Shown: in pieces, positions 1-7,518 of the stretch
How the letters are laid out: every line of letters begins with the position of its first letter
How positions within the stretch are numbered: position 1 is the stretch's first letter
Assembly: GCA_963557065.1 (NCBI GenBank)
Contig: CAUWCT010000010.1
Coordinates: 1 to 54,192 of the forward strand
Reading direction: 5' to 3'
Length of the DNA stretch: 54,192 bases
Origin: UMGS1370 sp963557065
GTDB lineage: Bacteria > Bacillota > Clostridia > Lachnospirales > Lachnospiraceae
Program-made: the position numbers and the translations under genes
Notes under the pieces: generated by a model
The model's database searches: none
Seen by the model: only the letters and a program-made list of their open reading frames with translations
What the model was told of the DNA's origin: nothing

Positions 1-31
1 TGTTTTTGCTAAAATTAACTAAATGACATTG

Positions 32-170
32 GTTCAGCCATACATCTTCTTGCCCGCCTGCAGCGGACAAGAAGCGTCTGGCGTCCGCCCTATGAAGATT
101 CAGACAGAAAAACTCTTATGAAAACAAGTTTTCAACACTTTTTTCTGCCTGAATCTTCGCATGGCTGAAC
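32..170. repeat. Composite palindromic (REP/MITE-like) element
   Basis: The outer arms GTTCAGCCAT (32-41) and ATGGCTGAAC (161-170) are perfect inverted repeats. Inside, 94-112 pairs with 140-158 (18 of 19 positions), with a nested GAAAAC/GTTTTC hairpin at 120-133. A separate hairpin CTTCTTG/CAAGAAG with CCGC/GCGG lies near 45-73. The left third (GCCAT, then CTTCTTGCCCGC) recurs near 32783-32807, which suggests a dispersed repeat family. No gene is visible in 1-282. The promoter of the next gene must lie in 170-280, where TATAAT-like boxes occur but no convincing -35. Confidence 0.6.
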
Positions 171-282
171 TGTTACTCAGGAATAAAGAAATTATCTGGA
201 TATTGTTGTTTGATCAGAGTATAAAGGATATAATGAAAATTATATCGTATTTATTGCACCCCCAAAAGAAGGATAGAATTGT

Positions 283-948
283 ATGCGGATTTTAATTATT
301 GAAGATGAACGGGAGTTATTACAGGATATTGCAAAAGGGCTGGCCCTAAAAGGATATGCCGTAGATAAGGCAGACAATGGGAAAATCGGCTGTCAAAGGG
401 CAGTTGATGAAGCGTATGACTTGATTGTGCTCGATTTGAACCTGCCTGGAATGGACGGGTTTTCCATTTTGAAAGAAATCCGTAAAGAGCACCCTCAAAC
501 AAACGTGTTGATTTTATCGGCTAATTCAGAATTGGACAGCAAACTGACCGGATTTGAATTGGGAGCCAGTGATTATCTGACGAAGCCATTTCACTTTGCC
601 GAATTGGAAGCGCGCATACGTGTGCTGCTGAACCGCAAATTTGTCCAGCAGTCTAATTGTATGACATATCAGGGAATCTCCCTGAATACCCTGGATCGAA
701 CCATTGAAATTAACGGAGAACCTGTCAGTCTTACAACGAAAGAATTTTCAATTTTAGAGTATTTCCTGTTGAATCAAGGCCGTTTGATTACGCAGCAGGA
801 ACTCATTGACCACATCTGGAATGGGGATGCAGACCCGTTTAGCAATTCAATCCGGGTACATTTGTCAGCTTTGCGTAAGAAGTTAAAAAGCGTCCTGGGA
901 TATGACCCTATTCAAACAAGAATTGGGGAGGGATATCGCTTATGCTGA
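283..948 (+). CDS. OmpR-family response regulator
   Basis: A 221-residue DNA-binding response regulator. The receiver domain (about 1-115) has the acidic pocket E7-D8, the phospho-acceptor D51 in VLDLNLPGMDG and the conserved K101 in LTKPF. A winged-helix Trans_reg_C domain fills about 125-221. The ATG follows AGAAGGAT at good spacing. The gene overlaps the downstream kinase by 7 bp with GGGGAGGG as the kinase ribosome-binding site, so the two are translationally coupled. Its target is probably the redox module that follows on the same strand (2107-4328), but this is inferred only from position. Confidence 0.93.
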   Translation: MRILIIEDERELLQDIAKGLALKGYAVDKADNGKIGCQRAVDEAYDLIVLDLNLPGMDGFSILKEIRKEHPQTNVLILSANSELDSKLTGFELGASDYLTKPFHFAELEARIRVLLNRKFVQQSNCMTYQGISLNTLDRTIEINGEPVSLTTKEFSILEYFLLNQGRLITQQELIDHIWNGDADPFSNSIRVHLSALRKKLKSVLGYDPIQTRIGEGYRLC

Positions 949-2042
949 AAAGGATTCCTTTAAGAATTCGTTTTACATTAGTCGCCAGTTTGTTCCTGCT
1001 GATTTCCTGTGTTACACTGACACTGCTTTCCAGTATGTCGGCAGAGAGTATGATGGAAGCAGTTGCCATACTGCCTGCCGCAGGGGAAGATTCTTTACCA
1101 ATGCTGCAGGTACAGCCAGCGCAGCCATTAAGTGAGCCATATTATCATATTTTTCAGAAAAAAGTGACAGCAGCAACCGTACTGATCATTTTAATTGGAA
1201 GTATAGCTACTTATTTTGCATCGGGATATGTGTTAAAACCGATTCGAGACCTATCCAGTGAGGTACAAAAGCGCAATATTGAAAATTTAGGAGAGCCAAT
1301 TACTCTGCCGCAAAGTTCGGATGAAATCCGGCAGCTTACTATATCTTTTAACCAGATGATGGCCGACTTGCGGCATTCATTCCTTTTGCAGAAAGAATTT
1401 TCCGCCAACGCAGCTCATGAATTGAGAACGCCTTTAACGGTCATGCAGGCAAAGCTGGAAGTATTTGCTTTATCAAAAGACATAAATATGGAAACACAGG
1501 AAATGGTGAGTGCGATGAACTGCCAGATAGAAAGGTTATCCCGGTTGATTGAAGATTTGCTTTGGTTTGGCAAGGATTTACCATTGGAGAAGGTATCACC
1601 TGTGTTTCTGCATCCTTTGATTTGTGATGTGGCTGAAGAACTGTCCAGCCTGGCAGATGAGAAAAAAATCCATATCCAAATCGAGGAAACAGAAATCTTT
1701 GTTTTGGGGCAGGACAGTCTGCTGGAACGGGTTTTTTATAACATACTGGAAAATGCAATAAAATACAGCCCGCCTAAGACACAGATTACGGTGACAGTTG
1801 GGAAAAATCGTGAGTTTATCCAGGTCCGAATTGCTGATCAGGGGGAAGGCATTCCGGAATCCTGCCACAGCGCAGTGTTTGAACCTTTCTTTCGGGTAGA
1901 TAAGTCCCGAAGCCGCGCAGTCGGAGGAAGTGGATTGGGACTTGCCGTATGTAAAAGGATACTGGAACGGCACCATGCGCAAATCGCTGTTTTGCCCAAT
2001 TATCCCAGGGGCAGTATATTTGAGATTAACTTTCCATCTTAA
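942..2042 (+). CDS. HAMP-domain sensor histidine kinase
   Basis: A 366-residue membrane kinase and partner of the upstream regulator. A first TM helix (about 10-31), a very short external loop (about 32-74) and a second TM (about 75-97) are followed by HAMP. The H-box is FSANAAHELRTPL with phospho-His H159. The HATPase_c domain has an N-box (NILENAIKYSP), a DQGEGIP G1 box and GGSGLGLAV. A loop of only about 40 residues leaves little room for a ligand domain, so it may sense the membrane or a partner protein. One candidate partner is the lipoprotein encoded next (inference). Confidence 0.92.
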   Translation: MLKRIPLRIRFTLVASLFLLISCVTLTLLSSMSAESMMEAVAILPAAGEDSLPMLQVQPAQPLSEPYYHIFQKKVTAATVLIILIGSIATYFASGYVLKPIRDLSSEVQKRNIENLGEPITLPQSSDEIRQLTISFNQMMADLRHSFLLQKEFSANAAHELRTPLTVMQAKLEVFALSKDINMETQEMVSAMNCQIERLSRLIEDLLWFGKDLPLEKVSPVFLHPLICDVAEELSSLADEKKIHIQIEETEIFVLGQDSLLERVFYNILENAIKYSPPKTQITVTVGKNREFIQVRIADQGEGIPESCHSAVFEPFFRVDKSRSRAVGGSGLGLAVCKRILERHHAQIAVLPNYPRGSIFEINFPS

Positions 2043-2106
2043 CATCCCCTTTATATGAAATATGTTATACTCTTTCTGCAAATAAAACAGTGGAAGGAGT
2101 TTTTTA

Positions 2107-2784
2107 ATGAAACGATTTGCAGCATTTGTCCTGGCAACGGTTTGTGCGCTTTTTCTGGCGGCTTGCGGCAGCCAAAAACCCAGCCTGGACGAGGTGGAAA
2201 AGGCCATTTCAAGTGGCAATGTTACATTGGAGGATGCTCTGGAAAAGGGCTGGATTACAGAGGAATGGGCGGATGAGTATATCGAACAGAGAAGTGTTCC
2301 CGCTGCAAGTAAGATAGAAGCCGGAACTATTGGAACGTTTACCACTACGACTATTTCCGGAGAAGAATTTACGGATGAGCAGATAGCAGATGTCACTCTG
2401 TTTGCTTTTCTTGATCCGGCTGATTCGGAAGCAGCGGCCTTTTATCAGGCTTTGGCTGACAGCTATGAGGGTGTCAGGGAAAATGGAGCGGAAATTTTAG
2501 TATGTACCAGGAAAGAGGATGGGAATGAGATATTTGAGGATGCGCCGTTTCCTGTGATTCATTATAATGATTCCCTGAAAAATGCGGTAGGAACTCATAA
2601 AGATATGATTGAAGGGATGCCCAATACCGCCTCCTGGTGCGTCAACACCGCCTTCTTTTCAGCCTGGTATTCCACAGTAAAAGCGGAAGATCTGCCTGAT
2701 GCCGCTGCCAGCTTTGTAGAGATGCAGAAAGAGATGAGCGATGGAGACAGCGATGAGAACGGCGGAATGGCGGTGATTGGATGA
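2107..2784 (+). CDS. Lipoprotein, degenerate thioredoxin-like fold
   Basis: A 225-residue secreted lipoprotein with lipobox LFLAAC and lipidated C20. AAGGAG precedes the ATG. Residues about 75-200 follow the layout of the TlpA-like protein encoded at 3783: a short beta region around GEEF, a strand at VTLFAFLDPA where the active site should be, and MPNTASWCVN where TlpA has its Pro-containing strand. The CXXC motif is missing and only scattered cysteines remain. A redox-dead or substrate-binding paralogue is my inference; family assignment is not certain. The stop overlaps the next ATG (ATGA), showing coupling to the microprotein gene. Confidence 0.75.
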   Translation: MKRFAAFVLATVCALFLAACGSQKPSLDEVEKAISSGNVTLEDALEKGWITEEWADEYIEQRSVPAASKIEAGTIGTFTTTTISGEEFTDEQIADVTLFAFLDPADSEAAAFYQALADSYEGVRENGAEILVCTRKEDGNEIFEDAPFPVIHYNDSLKNAVGTHKDMIEGMPNTASWCVNTAFFSAWYSTVKAEDLPDAAASFVEMQKEMSDGDSDENGGMAVIG

Positions 2785-2918
2785 GTCTTCGTAAAGCGCC
2801 AGTGATTTTTCTGGCAATAGCGATTGGAATGATAGGCGTCGGCGTTTTGCGGGGAGAGACGGCGACGGTTTTGAATAAGGGAATCAATTTATGTCTGGAG
2901 TGTGTCGGCATTGGCTAA
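2781..2918 (+). CDS. CD1871A-family CXXC microprotein
   Basis: A 45-residue protein that starts in the ATGA overlap with the upstream lipoprotein gene. It has an N-terminal TM helix (about 7-23, hydrophobic from PVIFLAIAIG) and ends in LCLECVGIG with C38 and C41 as a CXXC pair. Size, single TM and C-terminal CLEC match the short family known in Clostridia as CD1871A-like. The biochemical role is unknown. Its position between a thioredoxin-like lipoprotein and a membrane polyferredoxin suggests an electron or thiol relay at the membrane (inference). Confidence 0.85.
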   Translation: MSLRKAPVIFLAIAIGMIGVGVLRGETATVLNKGINLCLECVGIG

Positions 2919-3750
2919 AAACAAACACCGTTGGAAAATCCAGTTGGCGGCGACGATTGCTTCCAATCCATTTCTCCTGAATTTTTTTCAGGGGAACATT
3001 CATAAAGGCAATTCCAAAGTTGTCTGTGTCCCCGGTTTGAACTGCTATTCCTGCCCCGCAGCAGCAGCCTCCTGTCCCATCGGCTCTTTGCAGGCTGTTA
3101 TTGGTTCCTCAAAATTCCATTTTGCCTATTATATCGTAGGATTCCTGATTTTGATTGGGGTACTGCTGGGGCGTGTTGTATGCGGTTTCCTGTGTCCGTT
3201 TGGATGGTTTCAGGAACTTCTGCATAAAATTCCAACAAAAAAATTCAGCACAAAAAAGCTGCATGTTCTCACCTATCTCAAATATGTCATTTTGGTGGTG
3301 TTTGTGATCCTTCTGCCTATGACGGTTGTGAACGAGGTGGGATTGGGCGATCCATTTTTCTGTAAATACATTTGCCCGGCCGGAATTTTAGAAGGCGGTA
3401 TTCCTCTGTCGATTGCGGATGCGGGCATACGTGCCAGTCTTGGAGAACTGTTTACCTGGAAAAGCTGCATTTTATTGGGGATAGTAGTGCTTTCAGTGTT
3501 CTTTTATCGCCCGTTCTGCAAGTGGATTTGTCCGTTGGGAGCTTTTTATGCGCTGTTTAATAAACTCTCCCTTTATCAATTCCATATTGATGCAGATAAA
3601 TGTACTTCCTGCGGCGCCTGCAGCCGGGTATGCAAAATGGATGTGAATGTATTTTGTACGCCGAACCATGCAGAATGTATCCGGTGTGGGGACTGTATCC
3701 GTACTTGCCCCCATCAGGCAATTACCAGAACATTTTCATTAAAATCGTAA
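2911..3750 (+). CDS. NapH/CcoG-like membrane 4Fe-4S polyferredoxin
   Basis: About 279 residues. Three membrane-embedded cysteine motifs of the NapH/NosR type (CGFLCPFGW, CKYICPAG, CKWICPLG) sit between several TM helices. A C-terminal 2x[4Fe-4S] ferredoxin domain shows CTSCGACSRVC and CIRCGDCIRTCPHQ. A further CPGLNCYSCP motif lies near the N-terminus. Such proteins pass electrons across or along the membrane. The start is uncertain: TTG at 2911 has a GGAG ten bases upstream, while GTG at 2902 has GGAG only one base away. Both overlap the microprotein gene. The expected acceptor is the thiol protein encoded next. Confidence 0.88.
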   Translation: MAKNKHRWKIQLAATIASNPFLLNFFQGNIHKGNSKVVCVPGLNCYSCPAAAASCPIGSLQAVIGSSKFHFAYYIVGFLILIGVLLGRVVCGFLCPFGWFQELLHKIPTKKFSTKKLHVLTYLKYVILVVFVILLPMTVVNEVGLGDPFFCKYICPAGILEGGIPLSIADAGIRASLGELFTWKSCILLGIVVLSVFFYRPFCKWICPLGAFYALFNKLSLYQFHIDADKCTSCGACSRVCKMDVNVFCTPNHAECIRCGDCIRTCPHQAITRTFSLKS

Positions 3751-3782
3751 CAGTTAAGCAGATGGAAAGAAGGAAAGAGAAT

Positions 3783-4328
3783 ATGAAAAAACAAATTAGC
3801 CGTTTCATGGTTATGATTATGAGCGCAGTCCTTTTAGCAGGATGCGGAGCAAAAGAAACAGATCTGGTCTCAAAAACTCCATTTCCGGAATTTTCAGAGA
3901 CAGACACCGAAGGCAATGCCATAACAAGTGATATTTTTGCGGATTACGATGCAACAATCGTAAACTTCTGGAGCAATGGCTGTGGTACCTGCATTGAGGA
4001 AATGCCGGAACTGGAAGAAATGTATCAGGAGTTCAAGGGACAGAATATCAATCTGATTGGCGTCGGAGCGGATTCCGGTGAAAATGAAGAACAACTGGAA
4101 CTGGCCAGAAGGATTCTGGAAGAAAAAGGCGTTACCTATCGGAATATTTCGCCCAATCCGGAAAATGAGTTTTACAAAGAATTTATTGGCGATATGACTG
4201 GATATCCTACCACCTATGTGGTGGACAGCGAAGGAAACATCATCGGGGCTCCTTTGATTGGAAATGTGAAAAATCAGATGGACACCCTGCAAAGCAGGAT
4301 TGACAAAATTCATGACTCAAGCCGCTGA
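3783..4328 (+). CDS. TlpA/ResA-like thiol-disulfide lipoprotein
   Basis: A 181-residue extracytoplasmic thioredoxin-fold lipoprotein. The lipobox is LLAGC with C21. The active site is NFWSNGCGTC with C67 and C70, and the conserved cis-Pro region is GYPTTYVVD. RBS is AGAAGGAAAGAG. It would reduce, or keep reduced, cysteines outside the membrane, drawing electrons from the polyferredoxin 32 bp upstream, in the way CcdA or DsbD feeds ResA (family knowledge; the NapH-to-TlpA coupling is inference). Its 3' end overlaps the convergent MFS gene by 19 bp, with no terminator in between. Confidence 0.9.
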   Translation: MKKQISRFMVMIMSAVLLAGCGAKETDLVSKTPFPEFSETDTEGNAITSDIFADYDATIVNFWSNGCGTCIEEMPELEEMYQEFKGQNINLIGVGADSGENEEQLELARRILEEKGVTYRNISPNPENEFYKEFIGDMTGYPTTYVVDSEGNIIGAPLIGNVKNQMDTLQSRIDKIHDSSR

Positions 4329-5548
4329 AAAATCTTTTTTGAGTAGAGAGAAATGAACAATCCGGCGAATGCAGAACCAATTAAAACACCCCAGGGAGTT
4401 GAAGAAAAAAGGTCAAACAGGATTCCAAAAATTGCCTGACCAATGGGCTGTCCGCACATGGCGACAGAGAGTAAAGCGGCCATGATTTTTCCAACAAAAT
4501 GGGGAGGTGTTTGCGTCTGGATAATGGTATAAACCTGTACGGTAAAGAGAGTTGAGCACCCTGCTATACAAAAGGCCATCAGAGTTATTACCCAGTAGGA
4601 TACAATAGCCGGAAGGTTTAAAAGTAAGGAAATACCTATAAGAGCCAGAGCGCTTGCACAGGTCAGAAGAATCAAATAAGAATTTTGAAGCTTAAGCTTA
4701 TCAGCAATCAGGGCAGCTAAGATTCCGCAGAAGAGACCGCCCAGGCTAAGAGCAGATTGGGTGAGACCGTACATAGCATCAGACATTTTTAATACCTGTG
4801 TAATTAGAATGGGAATGCCCACAACAATTCCTGCACTTACTACGAGATTGAAGATGGATATTAATACGATAATAGAGAGAAAGACAGGTTTTTCAGTCCT
4901 CACAAAAAGATAGCTGTCCTTTAAATCGTTTTTGACAACAGATAGAATGCCTTCACTTCTTTTAAGCTTTTTATAAGGGATGTGGATGAAAAAATCTGTA
5001 ATTACAGAAAAAATAAAACAAATAATGCTGAGGACCAAAATTGGATAAATTCCTCCCATACTAAACAGAATACCGCCAACTGCAGGGCCTAATAAACTGG
5101 AAATAGAACTGATCTGACTGATAACAGCATTGCCTGCCATCAGTTTGTTCTGGGGCAGCAATAAGGGTACGCTGGCCTGGACAGCAGGCTGATAAATGCC
5201 AAAAACTCCATATAGTATCATCAGAACCACAATAAATAACGGAATAGCAGGCAGTTTGCCCAGCATATTATAAAAGACGGCTGTAACAATGGCAGTAAAT
5301 AAATCCAATCCGATCAACATATCCCGTTTGTTTATTCGATCAGCCATGATACCGCCAGCCATAGATAAAATGATTAAAGGAAGAAACGAGCACGCTGTTA
5401 CAATACCAAACAGGGTTGATGAGTTCGTTTCCCGGAGCAGATACAGCGGTAAGGCAAACCGCAGGATGGCATTGCCAAATAGAGAGCTAATCTGTACCAT
5501 TACAAGAAGTGTAAAATCCCGTCTGAAAAGTTGTGAATAGTGTTTCAT
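4310..5548 (-). CDS. MFS efflux transporter
   Basis: A 412-residue, 12-TM major facilitator protein of the MFS_3 (MefA/EntS-like) type. It carries the loop 2-3 motif GGIMADRINKRD and a second-half LIADKLKLQNS. The ATG at 5548 is chosen because GGAG stands six bases before it; a TTG 12 bases further upstream has no ribosome-binding site. It likely exports a small toxic or signalling compound; the substrate cannot be read from sequence. The gene sits alone, divergent from the 5772 operon, with its own promoter and a palindromic operator. Confidence 0.88.
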   Translation of the reverse strand: MKHYSQLFRRDFTLLVMVQISSLFGNAILRFALPLYLLRETNSSTLFGIVTACSFLPLIILSMAGGIMADRINKRDMLIGLDLFTAIVTAVFYNMLGKLPAIPLFIVVLMILYGVFGIYQPAVQASVPLLLPQNKLMAGNAVISQISSISSLLGPAVGGILFSMGGIYPILVLSIICFIFSVITDFFIHIPYKKLKRSEGILSVVKNDLKDSYLFVRTEKPVFLSIIVLISIFNLVVSAGIVVGIPILITQVLKMSDAMYGLTQSALSLGGLFCGILAALIADKLKLQNSYLILLTCASALALIGISLLLNLPAIVSYWVITLMAFCIAGCSTLFTVQVYTIIQTQTPPHFVGKIMAALLSVAMCGQPIGQAIFGILFDLFSSTPWGVLIGSAFAGLFISLYSKKIFQRLES

Positions 5549-5568
5549 AAGATTCTCCAATCATTTAT

Positions 5569-5634
5569 ACACTATGTTTATAGTGTTCATGTAATTTCTT
5601 CTGCCAGTATATCATTTCCCACTTGAGTTGTGAA
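5569..5634 (-). promoter_or_regulatory. MFS promoter with palindromic operator
   Basis: On the minus strand TTCACA (5634-5629), a 17-base spacer and TATACT (5611-5606) form a good sigma-A promoter. About a dozen bases downstream of the expected start lies ACACTAT-N4-ATAGTGT (5569-5586), a perfect inverted repeat just before the ribosome-binding site. Its position predicts steric repression of the exporter by a dimeric regulator such as TetR or MarR, encoded elsewhere. Confidence 0.65.
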
Positions 5635-5651
5635 CCATCGAAAAATATTGA

Positions 5652-5680
5652 TTGATAATTTTTTTTTGTTTTGATAAAAT
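5652..5680 (+). promoter_or_regulatory. Sigma-A promoter for the 5772 operon
   Basis: TTGATA (5652-5657), a 17-base T-rich spacer and TAAAAT (5675-5680). The leader then runs about 85 bases to the ATG at 5772 and contains an eight-base G run shortly before the ribosome-binding site CAGGAGG. Confidence 0.55.
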
Positions 5681-5771
5681 TATATTGATATTTTGTCGAA
5701 ATATAAAGCATTTGATGCTATTTATGAGGGGGGGGTAGACAGGTAATATTAAATATCAGGAGGAATAAAAG

Positions 5772-6437
5772 ATGAGATATCACCGTTTAAGATTTGATAT
5801 TTGGCTTTCCCTGGCTCTGGCTTTTATGGTTGGACTGGGAGCAGAAGCAGTTATGAACAGAATTATGCCAAAAGCCTATGAGAGTTATGAAGAAGAACAT
5901 ATAGTTGTGGATGGCAGTATCGGGGGAAAAGCAGGAGATGAAGTTTACAGAGCACAAAACGTGGAAGATCTGCTGACACACGATACGTTTACAGTGGAAT
6001 CTCCCGGCATTGAATACCGTAACGAAGGAGCCGGATTTTATGGGGGCCGTTACATGTATTCTTTAAAGCTGCCTTCCGGGGAACGGGTAGCAGCCAGCAT
6101 TAATGATGATTCTGTGCAAAGCATGGGAGAAAGCATTTTTGACGGCATGAATATTATGCCTGTAGGCCGGGTTGTGTTCGAGGATCTGACTCAGGATGAG
6201 GGATTTTTAAACCAGATTGAGATGGGAGAGAAACTGACCCGTACGGATTTTTATGTAGACATGGTTGGGGAAGCTTTAATGATGAATGAAGAGGATTTTA
6301 CAGAGGTACCGACTCTTTTTGTACAGCTTCTTGTAATCGTTGTATGTTTTCCGATTTTCCATGCACTTGGGGCAAAATTGGGAGTATTTCCATACTTTTT
6401 CCCACCTAAGAAGCAGAAAAAATCTGAATGGAAATAG
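5772..6437 (+). CDS. Unrecognised two-TM membrane protein
   Basis: A 221-residue protein that I cannot assign. RBS CAGGAGG. It has a TM helix at about 11-30, an external acidic domain of about 140 residues (aromatic and Gly-rich near GAGFYGGRYMYSLKLPSGE) and a second TM at about 181-203 before a short basic Lys-rich tail. The layout suggests an extracytoplasmic domain held by two helices. It is the first of three closely spaced genes (gaps 34 bp and a 14-bp overlap), so it probably works with the next two products. Confidence 0.75.
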   Translation: MRYHRLRFDIWLSLALAFMVGLGAEAVMNRIMPKAYESYEEEHIVVDGSIGGKAGDEVYRAQNVEDLLTHDTFTVESPGIEYRNEGAGFYGGRYMYSLKLPSGERVAASINDDSVQSMGESIFDGMNIMPVGRVVFEDLTQDEGFLNQIEMGEKLTRTDFYVDMVGEALMMNEEDFTEVPTLFVQLLVIVVCFPIFHALGAKLGVFPYFFPPKKQKKSEWK

Positions 6438-6471
6438 GAAAATCAATATCTGAAACAGGGGGAAATATTAT

Positions 6472-7071
6472 ATGGAAAATAAAAAAATAGAGAAGAGAAG
6501 TTTGCCTTATATGCTGTCATATATCCTGGCGCCTGCGTTGATTATCATAATTTGCTGGTGGTTGTGGAGTACGATTTTTACAAAAGGAAATATGGCGGTA
6601 GTGATTGGCCTGTTCATTCCCTTTTTGTGTCTTTTATGGTGGATATTTGCAGGAAGGCTGATATATGGTCAAAAACAAAAGAAATTCGTACGGGAATTGG
6701 ACCAGAGAGGGTTTGTGCGTAATCAGACATTTCATGGACGGGGCAGCTATGTAGTAGTCGATGTAGAACATGGACAGGTAGCAATTCTGTTTTTCTGGAA
6801 TCCATTTCATACATATGTATTGCCGGCCAGTCGGATAGAGAAGGCCTGGGTAGACGATGGCAAAGGCGGAGTTGGATTTATGGAAGGAAGCAGCAGAGTA
6901 AGTTTTCTGTTTTCAATCGATGGCGTACGCATCCGGGTAAATACATTTACTTCTAATAAACGGTGGCGTATGGACAGTGAGCATATACTGACAGGTATTT
7001 CAAAAGCAGACTTAATGGTAGAAGTTTTGGAAACAGCAAAGAGCCGGAGCAATTCATATGGGATTAATTAA
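6472..7071 (+). CDS. Unrecognised membrane protein with PH-like tail
   Basis: A 199-residue protein with two adjacent TM helices (about 13-33 and 40-60) followed by about 130 cytoplasmic residues rich in beta-type pattern (GSYVVVDVEHGQVAILFFWN, then SRVSFLFSIDGVRIRVNTF). This resembles small PH-like or bPH domains in outline only; I do not claim the family. RBS is GGGGGAAAT before the ATG. It overlaps the 3' neighbour by 14 bp, so the two are translationally coupled. Confidence 0.72.
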   Translation: MENKKIEKRSLPYMLSYILAPALIIIICWWLWSTIFTKGNMAVVIGLFIPFLCLLWWIFAGRLIYGQKQKKFVRELDQRGFVRNQTFHGRGSYVVVDVEHGQVAILFFWNPFHTYVLPASRIEKAWVDDGKGGVGFMEGSSRVSFLFSIDGVRIRVNTFTSNKRWRMDSEHILTGISKADLMVEVLETAKSRSNSYGIN

Positions 7072-7405
7072 AAAATTTAAAGCAAAGTTTTTGGATGACT
7101 ACTGCAGCACCTGTGGATGCCGGGTGACGGAACGCCGCCGTCAGCTTTATATGCTTCCGATGTCAGTAGGAAATTATATATCACACAAAGAGGCGGATTA
7201 TTATCGGGAACAACTGCAAAAAGTAGACAGAAAGGCGGACATACCGACCGGCATTTATGCTTGTGGTGCAGTAGAATATCAATGCTCGGAATGTGGGCGC
7301 AGGGCAGTACAGCTGCAGATTTTCCTTCCGGTGCGGGATGAAGAAAAGTATGAAGATACAGTCTGGTTTTTCAATGGAGAACTGGATGACTTTCTCTGGC
7401 AGTAA
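7058..7405 (+). CDS. Small protein with zinc-ribbon-like Cys pairs
   Basis: A 115-residue protein with two CXXC knuckles, CSTCGC near residue 13 and CSECGR near residue 76, an arrangement typical of a zinc ribbon. An aromatic and acidic C-terminus ends in FLWQ. It has no TM or signal peptide, so it should be cytosolic. The start lies inside the preceding gene. I do not recognise a family; its likely partner is the upstream membrane protein. Confidence 0.7.
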   Translation: MGLIKKFKAKFLDDYCSTCGCRVTERRRQLYMLPMSVGNYISHKEADYYREQLQKVDRKADIPTGIYACGAVEYQCSECGRRAVQLQIFLPVRDEEKYEDTVWFFNGELDDFLWQ

Positions 7406-7424
7406 AGGACTGGAAATCGCTGCA

Positions 7425-7453
7425 TTGCTAGAATTTCGATTCTGTGGTAAACT
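7425..7453 (+). promoter_or_regulatory. Probable promoter of the exonuclease gene
   Basis: TTGCTA (7425-7430), spacer 17, TAAACT (7448-7453). A small GGCAGT/ACTGCC hairpin follows in the leader (about 7463-7482). Confidence 0.45.
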
Positions 7454-7518
7454 AAGCATACTGGCAGTTCGGATACTGCCGGAAGGATGAAACAGAGACA
7501 CAGAAATGGAATTTGTAT

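Noticed and set aside
1596..2396. Minus-strand open frame of 266 codons across the kinase and lipoprotein genes
   Set aside because: It lies opposite two genes with clear domains and ribosome-binding sites, lacks a ribosome-binding site of its own and shows no recognisable motif; it is an antisense shadow.
5660..5732. Poly-T and poly-G runs (about 5658-5668 and 5726-5732) as phase-variable tracts
   Set aside because: They lie in a promoter spacer and leader; length variation could alter expression, but nothing in one sequence shows that it does.
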